DNA of 64,000 nucleotides from NCBI GenBank assembly GCA_029891385.1, contig CM057225.1, positions 10,846,060-10,910,059 of the forward strand. Reading direction: 5' to 3'. Position numbers and translations under genes: made by a program. Source of the DNA: Erythroxylum novogranatense. Lineage: Eukaryota; Streptophyta; Magnoliopsida; Malpighiales; Erythroxylaceae. A model generated the notes under the pieces. It did not search any database, was not told where the DNA came from, and was given only the letters and a program-made list of their open reading frames with translations. This document shows, piece after piece, positions 45,923 to 56,102 of the stretch (the stretch's first letter is position 1; each line of letters begins with the position of its first letter).

Positions 45923-48887
45923 GTGAGTAACCTAGATGGTGCCTCAATTATTAGTTGTTTAAAATTTTGCACTTATAAAACTGTGGAGAATAATGGTAGG
46001 CTTTGCGTTTGTTTATGCTTGAATTCTAGACCGAAGGTGTCCGATGTACTGGGAGATACTGACATAGGAGTGCCCTACTTGCTATATGTGATTTGAATGT
46101 GATTGATTGTGAACCATTTGTGCGAATGTGTTAATTTGGTATCGACTATGATGTAGGCTTGCTTTATTTTGATATATGCATTCCATGCATAAATGCTTGA
46201 TCAGTAATTGACAGTTGTGACTGGAGCAGCCACCGAGAGCTTAAAGCTCAACGTAATTGGGCCTCAAGCCCATAGTGCTTCAGAGCCTCAGGTTCACCGA
46301 TTAATGTGCCCTTATTGGGACAGTTTAGGCGCTCGGTCACAACAACGTAATAAATTGGAAAAAGGGTCACGTATGCATTACATATGCTTTTGATTGGATA
46401 TCTTTGGTTGTGTGAAAAGCCAAACGCTTTGTGTTCATGTAAATAATCATGTGGTATATCTGAATGGGTTATTATTGATATAACTGTGATTTGTTTGACT
46501 ATGCATGAATTGGGTGAACCATCGATGATGGTTCCTCACTGAGTTCGCAAACTCACCCAAAATTACAAATTATTTTTCAGGACCGAGAGAGTAGACTCTT
46601 AGCTCAGAGGACTTTTCTGCGCATGTAGATCGTGTTGGCAAGAGAAGTCATGGCTCACAGGTCGGTTAGCTGGCATTTTTTAGGGATGACCTAGTTAGGG
46701 TTTTTGTAATAGTTTTCTTTTGGAGTAATGTACAGACAGTGAAAAATTGACAAAGATGTATATTACTGCTTTTGATGAAATGAAATGAGGAAATATTTTT
46801 GTTTCAAAAATTAGTGATTTTCAATATTGATGCTTTATGATTTGATGCCATGTGAGGAACAATAGTGATCGTTCATAGTTCACCCTTATCGTAGGATATG
46901 TATCAGAATGACCTTCGGGCGTCCCGGTGTATACCCTATGGTAAGGAGGTGCTACATCACCCCCTCTCATTTCTATCTCCCAGTGATGAGAAAGAGATCG
47001 GATGAAAGAAAGTCAAGGCAATTGTTTGTTTATGCATATGTTGTATTGTTAAGTTGGATTGATGTACAAACAAGACTTTAGACATATGTTGAGAATTATG
47101 GGATTTTGTATCTTTTGTTGTATTTTGGGGATTTTGTGAAATGATGTAATTTGGTTTGGAAATGCCATTGATGTTTTTAAAACTCTTAATTTATGATGAA
47201 AATGAAATATGAGTTTGTGTATAGATGATTGCCAAATTGAAATGTGAATTTGTGTATGGAAGAGGTGGAGTTGGAATATGAATTAATTAAGGATGATATT
47301 AAATTGGAATTAAGTACACTTGAAGAAGTAATCCATTTGATTTGAATGAACTTTGAATATGAATTGTTTATGATGATGTGGGTTGAATTAGATATAATGG
47401 AATGAGGCTATCCACTTGAGATAATGAATGACCTATTGTTATATATGTAAGTGAGGCACTATGGAAAAGAAAGATAGAAGTGTTATGAATGAGGAGTTGT
47501 GGTTAAATATGAAGAGTAAAATAAATTGAAGTTGATGATTTGATGAATTCCAATTGGTTGTTGAATGGATAAGAATGTGTTGCTTTAGATAAGGAAGTGA
47601 AGTTGAGATGAATTTCAAGCTTTCACAAGGAAAAGATTTGTGTTCTGACTTCCATGAAAAAATCTGGAATAATCTAGGTAGAATTAGCCAAAGTTGCCTT
47701 CATAAAAATTGTATTTTGTCTTTATAGCTTTCCAATGCTATAAAGTATGCGATTTTTGGATGTGGGAGTTGAAAGATATGATTTTTTGAAGTTTGAGATG
47801 CTGTTTGGGATGACAATTTCGGACAGTCATATTGATGTGGAATTTAGACCCTGATAGAGGTAGAATTTGTCTTCGAGTTCTTCATAGTCTACAACTTCTT
47901 TTAGCCTTCCATTGATACCAAATTTGCAAATTTTAGAATTCTAAGTCAAAATTTATAGAGTTTAGAAGTTAAGTAGTCGAAAAAAAAAAACTTTTTGCGC
48001 GAGGGCTACCTGACTCTCTTCCATTCTTTTACTTATAACTTTTCTGTCCGACCTCCGTTTGACCTGATTTTTAAAGCTTTGGATTTCTAAGACATTCATT
48101 TACCTCTCCATAAAATTTTGTAGGTTTTGATATTAATTTGAAAAAGATTGATTGAATCAAAATGAGAGGATTGGTTAAAAGAGTATGAGTTGGATATGTT
48201 TCTGAATATGCTTCAGTATTTTGACGATATCTTGAGCTATAGAGCTCCGAATGAGGTGATTCTTGTTTCTAAATAAATTAGAGATATGAATCTACAATTC
48301 ATCTGAAGGAATTGAATTTCAATTCTATCCTTAAGACTTTCAATTTCTGGAGTGAAGTTGGATATAGTGCACAATCTCGGTTTAGTAATAGTCTGAAAGT
48401 GTTTGGGCCATAACTTTTAGAGTTCTAAACCAAATCGAATATTTTTGGTGTCATTAGAAGCTTAATGAAAAGAGGAAAAAATATTATGAAGAAGTCCTTT
48501 TGAAATTCCTTTTTGAGATGTTCCAAAATCTGTTCGGAAGTAAGTGAGACGAATACTTTTATTGACGTTTGGCTTGGTGTGGGCGCATACCATTTTGAAG
48601 AAGATAATAGTGATTCTTGTGATTCCCCTGTGTGAGTTTGCCCTTAGTGGCTTGAGATGTTATGAAAATGATGAGGAACCGATGATGGCTAATGAAAGTA
48701 CTTTGAAGTAACTCTATAAGGAAATCCGCTTATACTTTATAAGGGTTAAATAAATTAACCCTATAGGGTAAGACGTACATGTTTTATGTTTTCGAAGAGT
48801 GTGGGAAAAAAATCTAAGGAGAAATGAAGAAGATCACGTTTCATGATTTCGCAAGCGTTGGATTCCAGACTCAAGCGGGATCCAACA

Positions 48888-49085
48888 ATAAAAGCAAGGC
48901 TTCTCTATCATTGTATTTAGACTTTAGCTACACTTGCAATTAGACTTTGGTAGATTTTGGTTATACTTGCAATTGGAATTTGGTTACGCTTGTAATCAAT
49001 GAAAAATATTGTGTCTTTTCATCTTATGGTTTCTCTCTAAGTCCTTCCTCTCCTGAAAGCTTAATTCTTAAATAATGCAGTTTTG
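48888..49085 (+). pseudogene. Viral intergenic region, transcript-start part (plus copy)
   Basis: Continues 30060 across the B solo LTR. The first 60 bases are homologous to minus-strand sequence 49455-49400 downstream of its TATA box. Then two related ACTTGCAATT units and TTTCATCTTATGGTTTCTCTC follow. The end is approximate, because the strand switch to the next viral copy lies near 49.09 kb. Confidence 0.65.
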
Positions 49086-49715
49086 ATCATACAGAAAGAC
49101 AAGTATGATCTACACTTACCTCTTCATAAGGATCTTGTGTATCAGAAAGTCTTAAATCGTAGATCCTATTTGAGGTCATTAAATTAGGAAGATATTGGAG
49201 ATGTAAGGTTCCTAAGAGGCAAGCCTTGAGATTTTGTGCCTGTAGAAAGAAAGGGCTTGTGTATCTCGATTAGCATACTTGGAACTTACATGCCGATCTT
49301 GCTTTGTTTTCCCTGATCTCCAATAGAAGATCTATTCCTAGGCACTAAATTTGGTATTCCCCAAGCCTTCTAACCAAGGGTTGCCTCATTATACCAGAGT
49401 CTAATTGCAAGTGTAACTAAAGTCTGAATACAATGATAAAGAAGTATTGCTTTTATAAACTAAGCAAGGGAATGAAACAAAAAACTTTAGATAGGGAATA
49501 TATTCCCGAGGTACAATCATAACTACTTTAAGAAAACAAATAGTGAAAAGGAGAATAATTGGGAAACACATGAGTCCCAAATATTCCTAAGTGATAAGAA
49601 AGAATCTTTAAAAAGGATATGAAAGATAAGGTGGTCTCTAAAGATTCCTCTACAAACAAAATGACACTTTAGAAAAGACACATAATTATAAAGACAACTA
49701 ATATAAGGGTCCCAC
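49086..49715 (-). pseudogene. Viral intergenic region, promoter and leader (minus copy)
   Basis: On the minus strand it runs from TGGGACCCTTATATTAG at 49715 through TTTATAAA (49452-49459, TATA box) to a leader with CTCTGGTATAATGAGG (about 49400), a possible decayed tRNA-Met primer site. A good donor context, GAAGAGGTAAGTG, lies at about 49120. Splicing of the leader is known in some Caulimoviridae; here it is only a sequence match. Confidence 0.65.
49452..49459 (-). promoter_or_regulatory. Viral TATA box (minus copy)
   Basis: TTTATAAA in the context TTAGTTTATAAAAGC. The plus copy has CTATAAAAGC at the same place, interrupted by an LTR at 30065/48888. Confidence 0.6.
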
Positions 49716-50644
49716 TGTAACATCCCGTCACCGATGGGAATGTTATATTGGTAAATTTGGACGGGATAGGATTTTACCGCATAATATCGACTGAACATTC
49801 ATTTGGCCTCTAATTGTAGAGGATTGAGTCATTTGGCAAGTGCACTGATAGGTACATGCATTCATGACTTTTTCCCGGCATTTAATTGTGATACGGTTAT
49901 GAATTGTGAATAATTAGGTTTGCTTTTGACTTATGGAGAATTGTGGAATAATTGGGATTGAAAATTTAATAGGAAATGTTTTAGAGTAATTGCTAATTGG
50001 TAGTGACTCTTCGGAATCATTCTGGAAAAATTCGGGAGAAAAAGTCCGGACCGAAAATTTTTCGGGTGACGGACTGATTGACTGCATAATGTTAGAATAA
50101 TTGGTAAATGGCAATGGAAAATTTAGATATATGATTTTAGAAATTTATATGTCGAGCCATTGGAATTTGGAGACTACTTGGAATGGAAATGATAATGAAT
50201 AGAGAAAGAGATTTGAGGAAATCGACAAGAAGCTTAATTAATTTACCTGAAATGCCTTAAGTCTTATATATTGGGAGGAAAAGAAATTCGTTTTCTCTCC
50301 TAGGGCACGACTGTTCTTCTTCCTTGGAGACTCACGATTTTTCTTCTGAGATTTTTCTTGCTATTCCTCCTTGTGCAAAGCCTTGCTTGTTGCTTAAGGG
50401 AGATGATGTAGTGTGTGATTATGGGAGTTAACCATGGATGCATGAGGAAAGGGGAAAGAGTTGGAGAAATTTCAGAGATCGGAGGTTTTGAGCTTGAGTT
50501 GGTAAGTAATTGGTTATATGTTGTTTATTTTGGTGCTTAATGCATTCATGAGGTTAATTATTAAAGATTAGAGTGTTTGAGTTAAGTTAGGACTGGTTTT
50601 AGAGAGAGATTGGGCGAAAAATCGATCGGAGAAGACGACCTGCG

Positions 50645-50930
50645 ACTCGCACGTCGCGGCGTGCGTGAAGCCTCGCCGCGGTAAATTAACATTTAATTCG
50701 TCACGGCGAGCGGGAAGGAAGACGTCGCGGCGAGCTTTAAAAGATTGGACGCCGCGGCGAGCTCCTCTCGACGTCGCGGCGAGCGCAAGTCTTCCTCGCC
50801 GCGATGAGTCTTCTCCCGTGCGTCGCGATGAGCCCCAAGAGAAATGTTCGTCGCAACGAGCGATATCACACGTCGCGGCGAGCGCCAGCAGACGCCGCGG
50901 CGAATGGTTTGATGTCGCGGCGAGGGACCC
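50645..50930. repeat. CGTCGCGGCGAG word array
   Basis: A dozen or more variants of GTCGCGGCGAGC and CCGCGGCGAGC within 290 bp, on both strands' reading. It is extremely CpG-rich against an AT-rich background. The 94-aa ORF here (50665-50949) is arginine and serine-rich because of the repeats and is not convincing as a gene. Confidence 0.8.
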
Positions 50931-51517
50931 TTTTTCTGAACTGATTTAAATTGGTTTTTTTCTAGGCATAGCTAATAGTGTAGACCTCCAATTGAAGTGA
51001 TGTTTGATTCGTTATGAACTAGGGAACGAGGTCTACAATTGAGGAAAAGAATGAGAGTTGAATTCAGGTTTTTGAGATCTCAATTAATGAAAGAGAGTGA
51101 AGAATGTGATTGTATTGCAACCTAAGGATTGTTCTTGGTAATTGGGATAAAATTGTGAGGTCCCTAAATGTAAAGGAAAGGCGATTGGAATCTAGAACTG
51201 AGTATAAAGGATGAATTCGATCTAGAGGATAGTGATATTGATTTTGAGGTAATACCCTAGCGAGTATGATTTGATAAATTGACTGAATATTAGAAATGGA
51301 ATTGATGGAGTTCCATAACATGTTATTGAATTGGAAGTGAGTTATTATTAAGCAATTGAGTGGAAAGTTAGAAATTAACAAAAGAAAGTGGAAAATGGGA
51401 TTTAGCACCGGGAAGGTCATGAATAGGCATAGTACATCTTTTTAATTAAGACATGTGCATCATTAAATTATTTTTTATTGTGCATTTTAGTAATTGAAAA
51501 TTGTTTGACTATTTTAG

Positions 51518-51585
51518 AGGCACCGTTGGAACAACAATTCCACGGATATTGCTGAGACTTCCAGGCAGGTAGCTCGGAAGTGCAG
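51518..51585 (+). other. Putative 68-nt LTR micro-exon (reference A copy)
   Basis: It is flanked by CTATTTTAG and GTGAGTAACC. Upstream donor at 50512 (1006-bp intron 1), downstream acceptor at 52354 (769-bp intron 2). It contains the conserved GAGACTTCC and AGCTCGGAAGT phrases. Confidence 0.55.
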
Positions 51586-52753
51586 GTGAGTAACCTAGTT
51601 GGTTCCTCAGTCTTTATGTGTTTAATATTATATGCATTGATGCCATGCGGAGATAATGGATGGATATATGTGTTTGATTTTGATTGATTTCGGATCATGG
51701 GTGTCTGAAATATTGAATATGTGATATTGAAGCGCTATTGTATGTAAATGACTATGAAGGCATCAATGAAATAAATCGTAAATGTATACGACTGAATTAA
51801 CGGACTAAAAGTTCGAAGGAATAGGAAATGGGATTGAAATGTAAATGACTGTAAATGGAAATTGGAACATATGCATTCATGCATAATGGCATGATCAGAT
51901 AATGACAGTTGTGACCTGAGCAGCCAATGATTTTCAGAGCTTAAAGCTCAACGCAATCAGGGCCTCGAGCCCAACGTATTTGTTAGAGCCACAGGCTCAA
52001 TGATCAGGGCTTCAAGCCCAACGTAATACCGAGCTTCGAGCTCGAGGGGAGTTAGTGCATACCCTGAGGGCTCTCCTACTCCCTAGACGCGTCTATTGAA
52101 TATTGATCACTGATAGGCGCTCGGTCACAACACCGTAATAAATTGAAAAGAGTCACATGTCCATTTCATATAGGATATGATTAAATGATGTGATTAAATG
52201 TGAATTGTGGAAAAGGCGAAATGCCTTATAATCGAGAAATGTGATCATATGTGATATTTGGTAAATTGATTGTATATGCATGAATTGAGTGAACCATCGA
52301 TGATGGTTTTTCATTGAGTTCGCAAACTCACCCAACATTACAATTATTTTTCAGGGATTCAATAGTACCCCGTTAGACAAACGGGAGTATGAGTACTACA
52401 AGAGTGACAGAGTTTGAAGTCGGGATCGGTTTCAGGTCTGCATTTGAGTCATTCTGATTTATATATGTAAATTTGTATTTTCGCAGATAAATACTGTTAT
52501 TGTATTGGGCCCAATTTGGCTATGATTATATATATATACTGATTTGAGTACTGAAATAGTATTTGATTGAAAATGTTTTCATATTGCGGGCCCAGATTGT
52601 TTACTGATATGCGCGCACTCGATTGTTTTTTAAAAAATGTCATACTAAGTATTTGAATTTTTTTGACTGCTCTAGCATACTACCCTCGCGGGTCACGGGC
52701 TTGGATATCACCATCGATGTCGAGTTCGGGTCTCGCGGGAGTGGGGTGCTACA

Positions 52754-53364
52754 CCAATGGTGAGAAGTGGAATCCTAGTCATCAGTCATGTCGAATTAGT
52801 TCTTGCCACAACCGAAGGTTTGAAGGAGAAGCTCCTTCACTTGAGTTATCAGTGTCAAAATGTGCTCTATAGGTCCTTTGTCTTTTACTAGGGCTAGCAT
52901 CATTTGTGTGGAGTCTTTACAGGAATTGATTAAGCTCTTCTTCATTAGGGATGAAAATATAATCATTGGGATCTTGTGTAGCTCAGAAGAAGGAGGCCGG
53001 AGGCTGTGAAGGTCCTGCAGTATTTAAGGAAATTTTCACTAGTGTTGTATCAATAGATTCATAATATATTGAGTTTTAGTATGTCTACATTTGGCACTTC
53101 AGGTTCTCCAATAATAAATTCTCCTGGGTAGGGTCCAAGAGAAGTAGAGATGACAGGTGTATGCTGAGGAAAATGGTTGATATCCTTAAGAAAACTCCTA
53201 AGAGATTTAAGGACATTTTCATTGTACCTTAGCCAGTAGAGAGACATATGATGGAAAAAGACTCTGTTGTTGAAATAAATTGCTCCAGTATGTGCTGTGA
53301 GATATGGACAATTGAGAATAAAGAAACACTATGCATATTGTTTCTTTAAAGGTGCTTCCCATAA
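52754..53364 (-). pseudogene. Viral polyprotein C-terminal end (minus copy)
   Basis: On the minus strand 53247-53059 encodes MSLYWLRYNENVLKSLRSF and onward, a diverged copy of the plus-strand frame at 24888. It is followed by serine-rich text and the region before the intergenic part. CATAA (53360-53364) is the duplicated site of the next LTR. Stops interrupt the frame. Confidence 0.7.
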
Positions 53365-54364
53365 TGTAGCGCCCCCTTACCGTAGGGTACGCACCGGAAC
53401 ACCCGTAGGTCATTTCGATACATAACCTACGATGAGGGTGCACTACGAACGATCATTTCTATAATTCACATGGCATCAATATAATAAAACCGCAATATTA
53501 AAATCACTACATTTCGAAACCAAAATACTGTTCTCATTTCATTTCTAAAAAACCATAAATGTACAAGTCTATCTGTTATCCAAAGTCTAAGTACAATACT
53601 CCAAAAGGAAACTGATACACAACTAACTAGGTCATCCACAAAAGTCATCCCAGCTGACCGACCTGAAAGCCATACTTCTCTTACCAACACGCTCAGCAAG
53701 GCAAGAAAAGTCTCTCGCTAACTGGAGCTAGGAGTCTACTATCTCAGTCCTGAAAAATAATTGCAATGTTGGGTGAGTTTGCGAACTCAGCGAGAAACCG
53801 TCATCGATGGTTCACCCAACTCATGCATATACAAACAGTTCACAAAATTTCACATGATAACACACCATAGCATATTTGGGAATATCGCATGCATCATCAT
53901 TTCATAATATAAGGCATTTCGCCTTTCACACATTTCACAATTTATCATTCACATATATAATGCACATGTGACACTTTTCATTTTTTTGCGTTGTTGTGAC
54001 CGTGTGCCTGATTACGGTGGGCTTGTAGCCCTGATACGTTGAGCCTGTGGCTCTGAAAATTTTGTTGCACTCAAGGCCCTGTTTCGTTGAGCTTAAAGCT
54101 CTGAAATACGTTGGCTACTCCGGTCACAACCGTCATTATCTGATCATGCCTTTATGCATGAATGCACATGTCTCATATCGCACTAAAATCATTTCATTGC
54201 CATGCATCACAATTTACACTTCTATAACAAGATCCAAATATTTCAGACACCTATGGTCCGAAATCAATCAAAAGTAATCACAAATAAACCCTCCATTATC
54301 TCCACTTGGCATGAGTGCATAAAATTAAACACATAAAGGTTGAGAAACCAACTAGGTTACTCAC

Positions 54365-54432
54365 CTCTAAACTTTCGAGCTACTGTCGGGAAGTCTCAGC
54401 TACGTCGGAGGATCGACGCTCCACTTGTGCCT
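54365..54432 (-). other. Putative 68-nt LTR micro-exon (minus A solo LTR)
   Basis: On the minus strand it is flanked by TTGTTTTAG and GTGAGTAACC; intron 1 is 824 bp and intron 2 is 615 bp. It is nearly identical in sequence to the blocks at 928 and 8363. Confidence 0.55.
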
Positions 54433-54834
54433 CTAAAACAATCAGAATATATAAACATTACTAACAGCACAATTTCAAATCAATTATACACATGCAGCGA
54501 TTTAAAATTCGTACTATACATATTTATGACATTCTCGATCCTATTCCCGAATCTTTCCAAGTCAACTCTATTTCCTCAAAAGAATAGCAATTCCTAACAC
54601 CATAACTTCTTTGACTAAATTCTGGACTCTCAAAAGTCACACTCCAATAATAAATCACATTCACTATTCCATTTCCATCCGATTTCAAGAACCTTCGAAA
54701 ATAATGCAGAAGTTCCATTCTTATAAATTTACAATTCTTAGTCTCTAAATTCAATCACTCTAGAACCAATTTAATAAGACTAAAACCTTAAAACCATCAA
54801 TCAAAGAATCAACTTCAATTTCAGAAAATGGGTG

Positions 54835-54990
54835 TCCTCGCCTACGTCGCGACGTACCTGCTTTCGCTCGTCGCGACGTACTTGCTTTCGCTCGTCGCGA
54901 CGTACCAGCTTTCGCTCGTCGCGACGTGCAAAAGAGGAACGGCTCGCCACGGCGTGTTCATCATCACACGTTGCGACGTGCATCTCAAAA
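54835..54990. repeat. CGTCGCGACGTAC tandem array
   Basis: Four near-perfect copies of a 27-bp unit containing GTCGCGACGTAC and GCTTTCGCTC (about 54845-54930), then decayed ones. CGTCGCGACG is a perfect 10-bp palindrome. Confidence 0.85.
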
Positions 54991-56102
54991 AAACGCCCGA
55001 AACCCAGATTTCTCATATCTGTCGATTTTTAATCCAACTTTTCTCTTTACAATCACTCCAAAACAACTCAATATACTCTAAACTACTAACCCTAAAACTC
55101 AATTCCATCTAAAATCAATTATTTTTCAAATACCCAAAATTAAATCAAGAAAATTCCCAAATCCCTATCATCTGAAACTCAACATATCACAACAATCAAT
55201 TTCTCTAATCACTCATCAAATCAAACTATTTAAAGCACAAAAGGGTAAGAACTTACTTGATTAAGCCTTCAAAACTTCGAAAATCACCCAAGATACTCCA
55301 AACCCAAGCTTAAGCACACCCACGGCAATCACCTAAATTCACACCCATCATCATCTTCTCCATCTCAAAGATTAAGGGGTAGATTTATGGTGAAGGAGGA
55401 AGCAATTAAGCAAGAGAAATGAAAACCAAGAGCAAGAATGGAGATCCACGAAGGAGAAGAGAAGAAGAGAAATTTTCTTCTTTCAAACTCAAGGAAGCAA
55501 ATGTCGTGGAAGCCAAATTCAAAAGGTACAGGGTTTTATATAAAATGACTTAAAGGTTAAAGGGATCGTTTGGCAATTCAATTGCCCAAGACCAGTCCGA
55601 ACAGCGTAAATCCAGTTTCTTATTCTAATTTCTCCCAAATTCCAATGACTCTAAGCCCAAATCTCAACAATCATAACTCTAATCTTTCCGTGCCATTGGA
55701 CAAATCAAATTCGAAACCGGAATCCGATCTATCAGCCATTAGGTCGTTTTCCCGGTCCGAACCTATAGCTCTAAAAATTCTAGAAAAATTCCTATAATTC
55801 CTCAAAAATAGGAAATACATGATCCTACACTCCAATTTCATTTTCCAAACCTCTAGCATTCAATTTTCACTTCAATTCGCTAATCAAAACACAACCTATA
55901 CAAAAGTTACAGAATTTCCAAGTTACACCATCTTGCCGGGAATATGTCATACATGCATGTACATACATATGCTAGTGTATCAATAATCATTTATCGATAA
56001 ATATAGAGGCAAAATGCATGTGCAGTTCAAAATATATATATACTCAAAACTAACCCATCCGAATTACCAATATGCCCATCGCATCGGTAACGGGATGTTA
56101 CA

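Larger units (their letters stand above)
32120..46956 (+). mobile_element. Group A LTR, nested and heavily interrupted, TSD TCACC
   Basis: It begins TGTAACATCCCATC and ends GGAGGTGCTACA. TCACC duplications lie at 32115-32119 and 46957-46961, and the B LTR resumes after them. Recognisable A sequence is 32120-32635 (5' end, U3) and about 45735-46956 (68-nt block, ladder, ACCATCGATGATGG hairpin, acceptor, 3' end). The interval between holds B, minus-strand A and C elements. About 1.1 kb of A sequence is absent at the 45735 junction, so rearrangement accompanied nesting. Confidence 0.8.
30066..48887 (+). mobile_element. Group B solo LTR hosting a nested tower, TSD ATAAA
   Basis: It begins TGTTGGATCCC and ends GGGATCCAACA, with ATAAA at 30061-30065 and 48888-48892. 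An A LTR (32120-46956) splits it. The own parts are 30066-32119 and 46962-48887, about 3.98 kb. The first part holds purine-rich leader text, a donor near 31077, an AG/GT-flanked block near 31217-31304, and a GC block (31750-31915). The part after 46962, counted from the CCCC tract onward, has repeat units, a short slot (about 47980) and the GACCTCCGTTTGACC module (about 48050). Confidence 0.85.
49716..52753 (+). mobile_element. Group A LTR, most complete copy, no clean TSD
   Basis: It begins TGTAACATCCCGTC and ends GTGGGGTGCTACA; 3038 bp without nested elements, used here as the reference A LTR. Flanks CCCAC and CCAAT match at only 3 of 5 bases, so the site has decayed or the LTR arose by recombination between two insertions. 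TATA-like TTATATATT at 50265, donor at 50512, CG-rich slot 50645-50930, 68-nt block 51518-51585, ladder 51935-52115, ACCATCGATGATGG hairpin, acceptor ending at 52354. It splits viral sequence. Confidence 0.88.
53365..56102 (-). mobile_element. Group A solo LTR, minus strand, TSD CATAA
   Basis: On the minus strand it begins TGTAACATCCCGTTACC at 56102 and ends GGGGGCGCTACA at 53365; 2738 bp, with CATAA at 53360-53364 and 56103-56107. TATA-like TTTATATAAA at 55535-55544, donor at about 55256, CG-rich slot 54835-54990, 68-nt block 54365-54432, ladder 54000-54130, acceptor at 53750. ORFs at 54828-55112 and 54832-55032 are readings of the CG-rich slot. Confidence 0.93.

Noticed and set aside
50665..50949. 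Arginine/serine-rich 94-aa ORF
   Set aside because: It comes from the CG-rich word array in an A LTR; homologous arrays at 7745 and 54835 give unrelated frames.
54828..55112. Overlapping 94-aa and 66-aa plus-strand ORFs with repeats
   Set aside because: They are readings of a 27-bp tandem in the antisense of an A LTR, with no conservation between copies.
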